DNA from: Viscum album
Lineage: Eukaryota > Streptophyta > Magnoliopsida > Santalales > Viscaceae
DNA length: 64,000 bases
Assembly (NCBI GenBank): GCA_963277665.1
Contig: OY728159.1
Location: 1,021,839,343 to 1,021,903,342, forward strand
Direction: 5' to 3'
The translations under genes and the position numbers were made by a program. Positions 9,637-20,900 of this stretch are shown in pieces. Position 1 is the stretch's first letter; the number at the start of each line of letters is the position of its first letter. The notes below the pieces were generated by a model. The model was given only the letters and a program-made list of their open reading frames with translations. It ran no database searches and was not told the DNA's origin.

Positions 9637-11860
9637 TTATAAAATTTCTCTAAAAATTGAATCAAATTGCAGTGGTGTCAGAGTTCCTTCTGCTGCTTCT
9701 ATCTGTGGGTCCAAAAACTAAATTCTCTTTCATTTACTCTATTGATTGATACTTACTAAAATAAAGTAATGCTGGATGAGGATCTTGTGTATTGGCCTTG
9801 AATTCATTTTTATAGGATACTATTGTCATGACTTCTATTTGAACAAAGCCATCCCACACTAGTGCTAAAAACCTCACTGTTTCTTCTAATAAGAAAGTGA
9901 ATCCCAACAACAACTCTGATTCGTCAAGCTCTTCTGAAACTGATTCCGAATGAGTGATCATTTATCAACTATGAATAAGAGTGGTCTATAGTTCTAATTT
10001 CTTTGTATGCTTCTAACAGACCAATATCAATCATCATTTTTTTGTTTCATTCCTTTTTAATTATTATTAATCTATGTTCTATTTTAGAAGCCTCCTACTA
10101 AAGATTCTCCTACTTTGAATGGGTAGTCTACTCTCTAAAAAAGTCATTTTTTCTGCCGCCAAGGTTTCTGAGAGTGATTCCTACGGTTCATTTAAAGTGA
10201 TTATGATGAAGATGTGAGGGTTATTATTAATTCTCTCACATTATATAAATAGTTCTAGTGGTTTTTAGTTTGATATATTTTATATAATATTTTCAATTCT
10301 GGTCACTAATTGTGCATTTGAAGTTTTCGTGTAGGATAAATTACCTATGAAATCACTTGGAACTATAATAAAAAGTAAACCATCAAGTCTTCTTGAAACA
10401 AAAGAGGAGTCCAGTAATGAATCATATACTGATAGCTTTGATGATGATTCTTATAATCCAGAGAGTATGGATTATTTTGTCTTTATCTCTACTAATATTT
10501 CATTTAATTAAATCATTCTCATAATTATTGTGCCTGTATGACATGGATGTTTAAGGTGGTTTTTTACGAGTGTTTTCAAATACTTCTCATGGTTTTTTTC
10601 TATCTATGATATTATTTAGTAAGATATGTGTTTATATTTTTTAAAATACAATGAATATTACATTCAAACTACTCATAGCACAACAAAAGAAACACCATTA
10701 AATTTGTATTCAAATGAATGTGTATGCATAATGAACTCTACAAACAATTTAAACTATGTAAATGAATTATGAATACAGTTTAAACACCTTTCAATTTGTA
10801 TTCAAATCATATTAATTCTATTCTGTACATGTGCAGGGAAACAAGAAAACAAGGGTGTGATGATATCAACATATATGAATATGTCATGTAAGATTTTCTT
10901 AATTAAGGAAAAGATGACCATGGCTTTAATTTCTACAGAATTATGACAGAAATTTGATTTTACCCAAGGTATTTTTTTCTTGTAATAAGATTATAAAATT
11001 TCTCTAAAAACTGAATCAAATTGAAGTGTCATCAGAGTTCCTTCTACGGCTTCTAACCATGGGTCCAAAAACCAATTTTTCTTTCATTTACTCTGTTGAT
11101 TCCTACATACTAAAATGAAGGAAGGATAGATGAGGCTGTTATGTATTGGACTTGAATTCATTTCTCTAGGATACTATTTTCAATCCTAATATTTCAACTA
11201 ATCCATCCCACACTAGTGCTAAAGATGTCACTATTTCTTATGATAAGAAAGTGAAGTCCAACAGCTACTCTGATTCGTTAAGAACGTTTGAAAGTGATTC
11301 TGAAGGAGTGAGCATTTATCAAATATGAATAGAAGTGGTATATGGTTCTCATTGCTTGGTATGCTGATAAAAAACCATTACCAATCTGCATTTTTTTGTT
11401 TCATTACTTTTTAATGATTATTAAACTATGTTCTATTTCAGGAGCCTTCTGCTAAATCTTCTCCTACTTTGAATGGGTAGTCTACTCTCTAAAAAAGTCA
11501 TTTTTTATACCACCAAGGTTTCTGAGAGAAATGATTCCTCTAGTTCATCTAATGTGATTTTGATGAAGATGTGAGGGTTCTTATTAATGCTTGTGCATTA
11601 TATAAATAGTGTCAGTGGGTTTTAGTTTGATATATTTTATATAATCACTGAAATTCATGTCACTACTTGTGAACTTGAAGTTTTTGTGTAGGAAAAATTA
11701 CCTAAGAAATCACTTGGAAATGTGATAAGAAGTAAACCATTAAGTATTTTTGAAACAAAAGAGGAGTCCAATGATGAAGCAGATACATATAGATTTGATG
11801 ATGATGATTATAAGCCAGTGAGTACTGATGATTTTATCTTTATATTTATTATTCAACTTC
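9637..11860 (+). pseudogene. Tandem-duplicated acidic/Ser-rich exon fragment
   Basis: A segment of about 860 bp occurs twice in the same orientation, at 9637-10500 and 10991-11860, offset by 1354 bp. Both copies hold short exon-like stretches rich in Ser, Asp and Glu, such as SSSSSETDSE (copy 1) and ETKEESNDEADTYRFDDDD (copy 2). These are separated by AT-rich intron-like DNA with good 3' splice sites (CTATGTTCTATTTCAG before GAGCCTTCTGC, TTTTTGTGTAG before GAAAAATTACC). Acidic Ser/Lys repeats spread over small exons are seen in nucleolin-like nucleolar proteins, but that identity is a guess. No RNA-binding domain is visible, so this is a fragment or a broken gene. Confidence 0.5.
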
Positions 11861-12734
11861 AAGCTTCACGAGATGAAGGGAGTACTGGTGGACTAGCTTC
11901 GAATGAAAATTGTGTTGGGTGATGGCAGTTTATCACTATTCTATATTAAATTCCTATTTCAGATATATTATATGATTTTTCACATAATTTTAAATTGTAA
12001 AACTAATTTTTCCAGAGGTTTCAATATTAATTGCATGCCTTGGGATTATTTTTCATGGCAAATGAGTACATTTTTAACACAATCATCCATTTTTTTTGTA
12101 TTAAAAATTGTGAGATCTAAAATATTAGGCATTTATTACTCATATATTATTTAATATTTGAATTTCTATAACATAAAACATATAATAATTTTCCCAATCC
12201 TATTATGCAGGTTCTTTTATTTTTAGTAGCATCATTAAACACAAGTAAATTGATGATAAATCCCAATATTCTAATATTTTACACCATCAAAAATAGGTTC
12301 GAATATATATTTACATTATTATCACTAGAATAAGAGCAGCAGTGGTTAATTATCATTGCTTACATTAGCACGAATTCTACTGTAACCTTTATATTAGGAG
12401 TTCTTACACTATTAGTCCATACTAACAAGAATTTTTACACTAGAAAAGTTTACATATTTACACATTTGGATTCATTATTAGCAACACTACACTAGTATTT
12501 CTTACAAGAGTTGTATTCACACTAGCAATGTTTATAGTAACTTCATTATAGTAGCAATGCTTACACTATTAGTTATTAGACTAGAAATTCTTACACTGGA
12601 ACTTTTTGTAGAAATATTACTTGTACAAACACCTTTTCATAATGCATATGTTTGGGAAATACAAGGGTAAGAAATCTGGGAAACATGGGAAAAATCATAC
12701 TGTATCTCTGACTGCAATGACACGAGTGGCCCAC
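11861..12734. other. AT-rich spacer with degenerate TTACACTAG repeats
   Basis: No gene is recognised. At about 12345-12620 a degenerate motif close to TTACACTAGNAA recurs roughly a dozen times with irregular spacing, among variants such as CTTACACTATTAG and CTTACACTGGAA. The rest is plain AT-rich DNA. Confidence 0.5.
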
Positions 12735-14275
12735 TCACTGGTGCTGGGGAAGAGGAAGGGGTTGTGATGGGGAGGGTGGGGGTGGCTGGTGCTGGGGAAG
12801 AGGGTATGGGTGTGTGCTGTGGGAAGGGGAGATGAGGGAGGAGGGGGTGTACTAGGTAGGGGGTGCTGAGGAAGAGGGTAGGGGTGTATTTAGGGGGTGA
12901 GGGTGGGGAGGGGGGAAGGGGTCTGAGGGTACAGGGGGATGGGGGCTATCCAGTAGTGTGACGGGGGTAGAAATGGGGGCAGTATAAGAGTGTACAGGGG
13001 GAGGGTGTTGTCCAGGAGGGGGTGGGGTCATGGGGGGGGGGGGGTGCAAGGGGGGTCTTTCTAGAGGAGAGAGTGGGGGTGTGCAAAGGGGGAGGGGATG
13101 TGCTATGGGGGGGGGGGGGGGGTCTTTCCAGGGGGAAGGGGTTTTTTGGGTGGGGTTGGGGGGTTAACAATTATTTAGGGGGGGATGGTACTGGGGAAGA
13201 GGGTGGGGGTGCTGGGGAAGAGGGAAAGGGTGTGTGTAGGGGGGGGGGGGCATGGGTGTGGGGGTGCAAGGGGAGGGGGGCTATCCAAGAGTGTGAAGGG
13301 GGCATGGAGGGGGGGAAGTCTGGGAGTGTGTAGGGAGGGGGTAGAGTGCAGGGGGAGGAGGCTATCCAAGAGGGGGGGGGGGGTGACAGGGGGGGGGGGT
13401 GCAAGGGGATTATGTCTAGAGGGGAGAGTGGGGGTGTGAAAGGGGGAGGGGATGTGCTGTGGGGTCTGTCCTGGGGGAAGGGTGTGTGCTGGGTGAGGGG
13501 GGGGGGGAGTTACAAGTATTCAGGGGGGGGGGGTGAGGTGCTGTGGGATAGGGTAAGGTTTCTGGGGAAGAGGGCAGGGGTGTGTGCAGGGGGGGGGGTA
13601 GGGGTGTGGGGGTGTAGGGGTAGGGGGATGTCCAGGATTATGAAGGGGGTAGGGAGGGGATGTGCTGGGGGGTGGGTCTATCAAGGGAGAATAGGGGTGT
13701 GCTGGGTGGGGGGGGGGTGGTTTACAAGTATTTAGGGGGTGGTATTGGGGAAGAGGTCCGAGGGTGTTTGGGAAGAGGGTAGGGGTGTGTGTAGGGGGGG
13801 TGTGGGGTGAAGGGGGAGGGGGGCTGTCCAAGAGGGGGGTGTTGGGGGGGGGGGTGCAAGGGGTTTCTATCTAGAGTAGAGAGTGGGGATGTGAAAAGGG
13901 GGAGGGGATGCACTGGGGGGAGGGGTTCTATCTAGGGGGAAGGGAGGAGTTATAGAAGAAGAGTGGGGGTGTGCAGGGAGGTATGTCCAGGGGGGAAGGG
14001 AGGGGCTCCAGGGGGTGTCCAGGTGGAGAGTGGGGGTGTGCAAGGGGGAGGGGGTGTGCTGGGGGGAGGGGGATCTATCCAGGGGGAAGGGAAGGACTAC
14101 AGGGGGAGACTGGGGGTGTGAATCGGGGAGGGGTGTGCTGGGGGAGGGTCTTTCCAATGGGGAAGGGAGTGGCTGTAGGGGGAGGGGGTGTGTGCAAGGG
14201 GGGAGGAGGTGTGCTGGGGGGGGGTCTATCCATGGGGGAAGGGAGGGGCTGCAGGGGGTCTGTCCAGTAGGTAGA
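12735..14275. repeat. 1.5 kb G-rich minisatellite-like tract
   Basis: The + strand is extremely G-rich and C-poor for about 1.5 kb, with dozens of runs of five or more G. It is built from variants of phrases such as GGGGTGTGCTGGGGGGAGGG and TCTATCCAGGGGGAAGGG in an irregular order, so it looks like a decayed higher-order minisatellite. The many long proline-rich (- strand) or glycine-rich (+ strand) open frames here come from base composition. Such sequence has strong G-quadruplex potential. Exact homopolymer lengths in the assembly may be unreliable. Confidence 0.9.
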
Positions 14276-14742
14276 TACTATTTCTGGGAAAACAATCTAT
14301 ACCCATGGTTTGATAACCATGGGTAAATATGCTGCTGAAGAACTCTCTATACCCACAGTTCTGAAACCGTGGGTAAATATCTGCTGTAGAACTCTCTATA
14401 CCCACGATTCTTAAACTATGGGTAAATATGCTTCTGGAGAACCCTCCATACCCATGGTTTACTTAACCGTGGGTATCTAATTTCTACTGTAAAAATTTAT
14501 TCCCCCAGTTCTATAAACTATGGGTATAGATGAATACCCACGGTTTACCAGAACCGTGGTTAAGTTGAAATTTCAGTGGGCTATACCCACGTTTTCTGTA
14601 AAACCATGGGTATAGGGAAATCTCAATTACTCAGGAGCCCAAAGTTCATGAAACGATGGGTATAGCCTATACCCATAGTTTAATGTGATATAACCATGGT
14701 TTTAAACTGTGGATATAGGGAACATTTCCAGTAGTTCTTGTT
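14276..14742. mobile_element. CACTA-like subterminal inverted-repeat array
   Basis: About ten copies of a TATACCCAYGGTT-type motif alternate with their reverse complement AACCRTGGGTATA, often as short hairpins. This is the arrangement of subterminal repeats in plant CACTA (En/Spm) transposons. The right edge, read inward on the - strand, is AACTACTGGAAAT, one base from a CACTACTGG-type terminus. The left edge (ATACTATTTCTGGGAAAAC) is a weaker match to the same end. No transposase is present, so it may be a short non-autonomous derivative of about 465 bp. Ends and target duplication are not certain. Confidence 0.55.
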
Positions 14743-14929
14743 TTGATTAAGAAATTTTCTCCCCTTTTATATCCATAATTTTGTCCCCTTTTCGAAAAAA
14801 ACTGAAGGCCACTTCTTTGTGTTCTACAATAGGGTAAATAACCCAAATCAACTCATTTGGGAAAAAAATATCATACCTCAGGGATAGGGGTCCCACATCC
14901 ACAAATTTTCAACTATGGGGAGTTGCCTA
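14743..14929. other. Junction sequence, unassigned
   Basis: This lies between the CACTA-like edge and the 3' end of the copia pol relic. It should hold the copia polypurine tract and the start of its 3' LTR, but no sequence similar to the copia 5' LTR was recognised. The copia element therefore appears truncated on this side. Confidence 0.4.
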
Positions 14930-15851
14930 AACTCCAATATCTAGTCGATGCCTCTCAAATGGCACTATAGGTAAGTTCTTCATCAGAATGTCTGTAACCT
15001 GTAGTTTTGTAGGAACATAATCTAACATCAGAAGTTTTTGATCAAACTTCTCCGTGATGAAATGATAATTTATTTCAGTGTTCATAGTCCTTGAGTGATG
15101 GAATGTATTTTTGGCTATGATTTATATAAATTGAATTATTATAATGGATTCCGATCGGAGACTTCAATACAACTCGTATATCATCAAGCTTATACTTCAT
15201 CCATAATAATTGCATGCACACTTGAGTAACTATAGTAATTCATATTATTTTATTCTTGACAAAATAAAATCCTATTTCTTTCAGAACCAAGATATACACA
15301 ATCCATCTAGATAAAATACAACACATGATGTTGATTTTCTAACATTTGCTGATCTAGCCCTATATGAATTCGTATATCCCAATAACTCTTGATAACATTT
15401 TTCATTATACATAAATCCAAAATCCAATAATCCCTTGATATACCAAAGTATTATTTTCACTGAAATAAAGTGTATTTTCTTGTTATTTCTCTGCTACCTT
15501 ACTTCTTGGGATGTGGAAAAAAACAATATCATATCTTTTTTCAGTAAAGTAAAATAGAATGCTAATGATTTTCCTGTATTCTATGATATTAAATTCATTT
15601 CCTTCATCATACCTTTACTTTTTCATCTGGTAGCCACTAGAGTCATTATCTACATGGAATTATCCATTCTAAATATTCTATAAACCTCATTGTCATGTTT
15701 ATATTGATAAATGAATGTGTCATTTTCACTTGTGTTACCTCTAAGATAAGAAAAAAATTAGTTCACCAATCATTGACATTTAAAATTCACTATTCATTAT
15801 TTCTAAAAACTATTTGAACTATGCTTTATCTGATCCTCCAAATATTATATC
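14930..15851 (-). pseudogene. Copia reverse transcriptase 3' part and RNase H
   Basis: On the - strand the frame resumes right after the solo LTR with DIIFGGSDKA, the second half of the copia YVDDIIFG box. It continues through the thumb region and RNase H. Near the end, NTFHHSRTMNTEINYHFITE (about 15070-15130) and a following LQVTDILMKNLP stretch match the conserved copia RNase H end, where related elements read along the lines of KHI-DCHF and LADI-TK. Several stops interrupt it. It would have removed the RNA strand from hybrids during reverse transcription. Confidence 0.82.
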
Positions 15852-18106
15852 TATAATATCCCAACTTGGGTGTCACACACTAGTGCCCAGAGCTAGTCAT
15901 TTACATTACCTCATGTGTGCCTCACTATATGTCAGAGGCTGCTGAGTAGTAGTGAGGGTTTAATAAGTCGATCATGGGGAGACTATAGCCTCTTTTATCA
16001 GATCAATACACCAGAGGATATAAATAAACAATAGAGGAAGAATATATAACCATAAATAATAGCAATAACTCAAGATAATCAAATTAAGAAATACAATATC
16101 CAACTAAAGAAAAAATCATTTCATGTTAATGTACATGTCAGGTTTCTAAAATGAAACCAAAAATAAAGACACTAATGACCCACCATGTGGGTCCGAAACC
16201 ATGTTTGGTTCCCTCTTCCTAGATCTATCTTAATGTATCCATCTATCTCAGGGCATTTTCCCTTAACCTATCCAAAATATACAAAGTCTATTCGAGTGCC
16301 ATTCAGGTAGCCTGAGTAGGGTGTATTTAGAGCTCGATAGGCCACCACCAACATCTAAAACAATATCCAATCAAATAATAGTGTATTATATTTTATAAAT
16401 AAAGTAATTACAATGAATAATTAAATAGTTATCACATTATAAATTAATCTTTATTTTACCACATAACTCCCAGGGTCCTGTAGACACCCATGCCTCAATC
16501 CCTACTTCATATCATGCTAGAGATGAAAGTATTCCCAAGTGATATTATATCTCAAAATTCAATTGTTACAATTAATTAATTCTTACTTGAATGTCCATGT
16601 TACCATTCTCACATTACACAAAAAAATGACCATGTTTCTATTATTTAATTCACAACTAAATGACTTTGTTACCATTCATGCCACATACTTTAGAATGAAA
16701 AAGTTTCCATTCTATAATTCACAATTAAATGACCATGTTACTATTATTACCTTAAACATTAGAATGAACATGTTACAATTATTTATTTCCCAACTGAATG
16801 ACCATGTTACATTTCATCACATAATTAATTCAAAAATTAATTAACCACATAAATTATATTCTAAATAAACTATTAGTTAAACAAATCAATTATATTAGAT
16901 AACTCAATAATTAATTAATCACATACACCCCCTTAATTAATTTTCCAATCTATTAATTATGTCAAACCCATCAATTAATTCATCAATTATTTAGCTAATA
17001 TCCACAACTCAAAAACCCATAATGAATTCCACAATTAATTATCTCATGTATCAATCTCAATAACTCATAATTAACTCTAAAACTAATTATCTACATTCTA
17101 AAATATATATATCTCATAATTAATTCTACAATTAATTATCTCTAAATACATAATTCCCAAAATACCAAATTCACATATCCTCAATTAATTAATTCACCAA
17201 ATTAATTAATTTAAATCAAGAAAAAATTGATACAAATATAATAGAAATAAAAAAATTATATACATGTAATTTAAATAAATACCATGAGATTTTAATTATA
17301 GACCACCTTCCTTAATTTTTTCTTTAAATATCTCCCAATATAAATCCCCAAAATTTGAGCGTCACAACAATGCAAAACGAGATCTGGATATAAAATCCTA
17401 AATAAAGATTAAAATAATCAGGATATCTCTATTTTAAATATAGATCTAAAATCCTAGATCTATATCCAAAATACTAGATCTAGATCTAATCCAAAATAGA
17501 ATTTAACAACCACTAAAATAAAGTTAGAACAAGGGAGGAGGAATAGGAAATCAACGGGATAAGATCCTCTTACTAGGAGGGGATCGAATCCCCAATATGA
17601 GCTTTGAATCATGAAGAACAGAGGTATGGAAGGCATGGAATCCATTTGGGGAGCTAAAAAAATTTCAAATACCATAGATGGTATATTGGGGGTCCATTTG
17701 AGATTAGTTTGGGAGTCTAGGTAATTAAAAAATTGATTATGGGTCCACTTAAATCCTATTCATGATTTTTTAAGAAGAGGCACACAATTTTACCTAACCA
17801 TGCACCTTAACTGTGCATCACTTTTATAGGGGTGCATGGTTACTTCCAAGTGGGTGTAGAGTTAGGAAAATCATGTTCCAAACGTGTAGTTCCCCACTAT
17901 TCAAGGTTTCACAATTTGCTGGGATGGGGCACACAGTTTTTCCTAACTATAAACCAACCATGAACTGTCCTATTTACTCAATTTTTTATCAAATTTTAAC
18001 CAAAACACATCCCAAGGTAAAATCTAAATAAAAATTACTCAACACTAAACAAAAGAGTACCTGCAAACATGCCTTATAAAACTATAGAAATGTTCGGGAT
18101 CTTATA
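15852..18106 (+). repeat. Solo LTR inserted in copia reverse transcriptase
   Basis: This 2255 bp stretch is foreign to the copia frame on both sides. It starts TATAATATCCCAACTTGGG and ends GGGATCTTATA, close to the TGTAATATCCC...GGGATCTTACA ends of many gypsy LTRs, with G to A decay at the tips. No internal region or second LTR is present, so it is best read as a solo LTR left by recombination between two LTRs. In copia orientation the flanks are GTCAT and GATAT, a plausible 5-bp target duplication with two changes. Its interior is very AT-rich with repeated AATTAATT motifs and no credible gene. Confidence 0.7.
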
Positions 18107-18740
18107 ATGACATCAACATACATGAGCACCATCATTATTTACTTACTATCATTGTTGACATATCAATTTTAATCAACTCCACTGTACCAAAAACCAAGTT
18201 ACTTTAAAAACAAATCAAGTCTTTCATACTATTCTATCAGCATTTTTTCAACCTATATAGTACCTTCCTCAACAAGAAAAACTATGTTCTCGTATCCATG
18301 AATGAGAAAACTGTCTAGCTACCCAATATAAAATTATTCTTCTAGAACCATATTCAGAAATTCCAACTAGAAGAACATATGAAAAACTATGAAGCTTATT
18401 TGCACTGTTATGGCCAGGAATAATCAGATTATCTCTAGCCTCACAATAGGTTCAAATGTTTCATCAACATAAATACCCACTATCCAGGAGTACCCTTTTC
18501 ACAATAATCATTCTATCTTTCGAATCTCTATGTCATATTCATTCATCTTATTATAAAAGACCCATTTGCACCCAATGTAATTTATATCTATTAGTCTTGA
18601 AAAAATATTTCACATCTCATTATTCTCAATTTGATCAAGATATTCATCTATAGCATGATCCGAGTTCTCATCTATAATTGCTTCATCAAAACATTTTGTA
18701 TCACCCTAATATATGATGAATGTTCACTGCAATTAATTCA
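18107..18740 (-). pseudogene. Copia reverse transcriptase 5' part
   Basis: On the - strand, INYIGCKWVFYNKMNEYDIE (about 18510-18570) and IVGIYVDETFEPIVRLEIIS match the conserved copia RT opening (GCKWVF, YDETFAPVARL). The frame runs to VLMYVD at the insertion point, just before the second catalytic Asp. Multiple stops are present. It belongs with 14930-15851. Confidence 0.85.
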
Positions 18741-19189
18741 AACTTCGTGTTTGAACTGGTGGTGTCTTATCACTAATGATGTTTTTATGTCAATTTCATC
18801 TCATGTATTTTGTTTTTTTCAGCTACTGGTTTATTTTCATCCTTTTCATTATTTGAATATTCTTCTAAATTAGCCTTTCGAACTAGAGCCTCCTATAAGC
18901 TACTTATCTCTTTATCACTATATTCCTAATACTGATCATGTATTTGCTGAATATTCTTCTCATTTTCTACTATATTTACATTATTTATTTAAAATACCCT
19001 TCCTAGTCTTCTATTGGAACATTTATATGCTTTTATTTTTCTTGATTAGCCAATGCATATATGTTCATCTCAATAAGAATCAAATTTCACGTGCTACTCT
19101 TTATTGAGAATGAAACACTTAATTCCGAAGAATTGAAATTACTTCAATATTGGAGTCATTCTATAATATAGATCACATGGAGACTTCTC
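18741..19189 (-). pseudogene. Copia pol linker between integrase and RT
   Basis: In copia elements a poorly conserved linker joins integrase to reverse transcriptase. This stretch has that position, matching strand and high AT content, but many stops and no motif of its own. It is assigned from context only. Confidence 0.45.
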
Positions 19190-19870
19190 TTCTTTTAGAA
19201 ATAATAATTATATATTTTATGTGTATACTAATTTCATCAATTCTTCTTTCCAAAACATCTATGGAAGGTATTTCTTAATGATAATTGTTCTATCCATGTT
19301 GTTGATAAATTGGTTTCTTATCTCAACTACTTCATTTTTTAGTGGAGTTCATACTATTGAAAATTGGTGCTTTATTCCATGTTTCTCAAAATAATCGTCT
19401 ACTTAGAAATTTGGGAAATCTATTCCGTTATCTATTCAGATCTTATGGATTTTTTGACCTAGCAAATTTTCATCTTCCCTTTGATAAATTGTTAGGAAAC
19501 TAAACACCTCATATTTGTTAGTGATGATTGAAACCAATTCCATTATGATGAAATCTTCAATTAAGAGAACATAATATGTTTTCCCATAAATAGATCTTGG
19601 TGAAATTGGTCTACACACATCAATATGCACCAATTCAATCAATTTTTTACCTTTTCTCTTTTTAATTATATGACTTTTGAATGATATTTCCTTACTGAAA
19701 ATAATCATACATTTGAGTAAGATCACATGATAACCTAGGGGGTATCTAGAAACATCACATTTTTTCAGATCTTCCAAGGTTGTTTGGATCAAGTGATTAA
19801 GATTTTTATGCCATAACTTTTTTTCTTATTCCTTGGACACAAATCACATATCTTCTTCTTCACTAACAAG
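19190..19870 (-). pseudogene. Copia integrase
   Basis: A 118-codon open frame at 19436-19792 on the - strand carries the end of the GAG-pre-integrase zinc domain and the start of the integrase core. KGKKLIELVHIDVCRPISP matches the conserved copia HTDVCGPI region with the first catalytic Asp, followed by GKTYYVLLIEDF (second conserved block). Below 19436 the frame continues with RSDNGIDFPNF-like sequence containing the second core Asp, with stops. Integrase joins the cDNA to host DNA. The zinc ligands are mostly lost and the copy is dead. Confidence 0.88.
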
Positions 19871-20900
19871 GTAGAGATTCCCTTTCGTATGGTTTCCTTA
19901 CAAAAAAATTTCACCATATTTTTCAATGATGAAACATAATTTCTTGAAAAATATTATAGAATATCCTCCTTCACATTATTGACTGAAACATAGTATGTTT
20001 TGACTGATACCTTCAATAACCAAGACATCTGCATGTCTCACGTCTTTTTCCCCAAACATTTCTTTTCAAGAGATAATAATTTTTAGGCCTTCATCATTAT
20101 CAACTCTCAAAATAACTTATTTTATCTAATTCCTGTAACTAGTTCATTATTTCCATTCATATGGGAGGTGCAACCATTATTAATTATCCATATTATAGTG
20201 TGATTTAACGTTTTAAAATCCATATCTGTAACCACTTCATGTTCATCTCTCTTCCTTTTTATCCATGTCTTTGACTTCATACCTAGTATGGATTCATAAT
20301 ATTGATCTTCCTAGGAGTATGATAGACCAAATTCATCTTGAAAATATGAAAATAAATTTTAAATTTTTAGCTCATTTGAGGATACATTTATCTATTTCTT
20401 ATGACCACATTTAGTATAATTCAACACATTCATCTTCATTGTTAATGAGTAATATATTTCCATGTGTCCAAATCCTTCACACCAAAAATAGTGACCATCA
20501 AATGATATCCTGGAATATTGAACTCTACATGGATTCCTCTGTTGGTCTCATCCTTTTTGATTTCTCTTGGGTTTGGAATATATATTTTTTTAGTGTCTCA
20601 TCTTTCTATAATAATAACATCTAATGAGGGGTGCATTCCCATGTGTCACTACTACACTACTAGTTTTCCCTTAGTTTCTCTATATTTTTATGATTTTGAT
20701 TCATACCCAAGTTAATCTTAAATATCAGAGACAATTATTATGGTCTCACTTCAACCTTTACAACTTTATTTTTTCAATCAATCCCCATACCGGTTGTAAT
20801 GTTCAGATCCTTCATTTTCTTCACCTGACATTCCTTTGTCTGTTTTGCTGATAATTTGAAATTTATTTTTCTATTTTCTACTATATTTGTGACCTACATT
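19871..20900 (-). pseudogene. Copia protease region, unresolved
   Basis: Protease should lie between gag and integrase on the - strand. I could not place a clear DTGA-type active site. The sequence is AT-rich with many stops. Short + strand open frames here (for example 20439-20624) show no family features. Confidence 0.4.

Noticed and set aside
12852..14326. Many proline-rich or glycine-rich open frames
   Set aside because: They arise because the G-rich tract lacks stop codons on both strands. No codon bias, domains or consistent frame.
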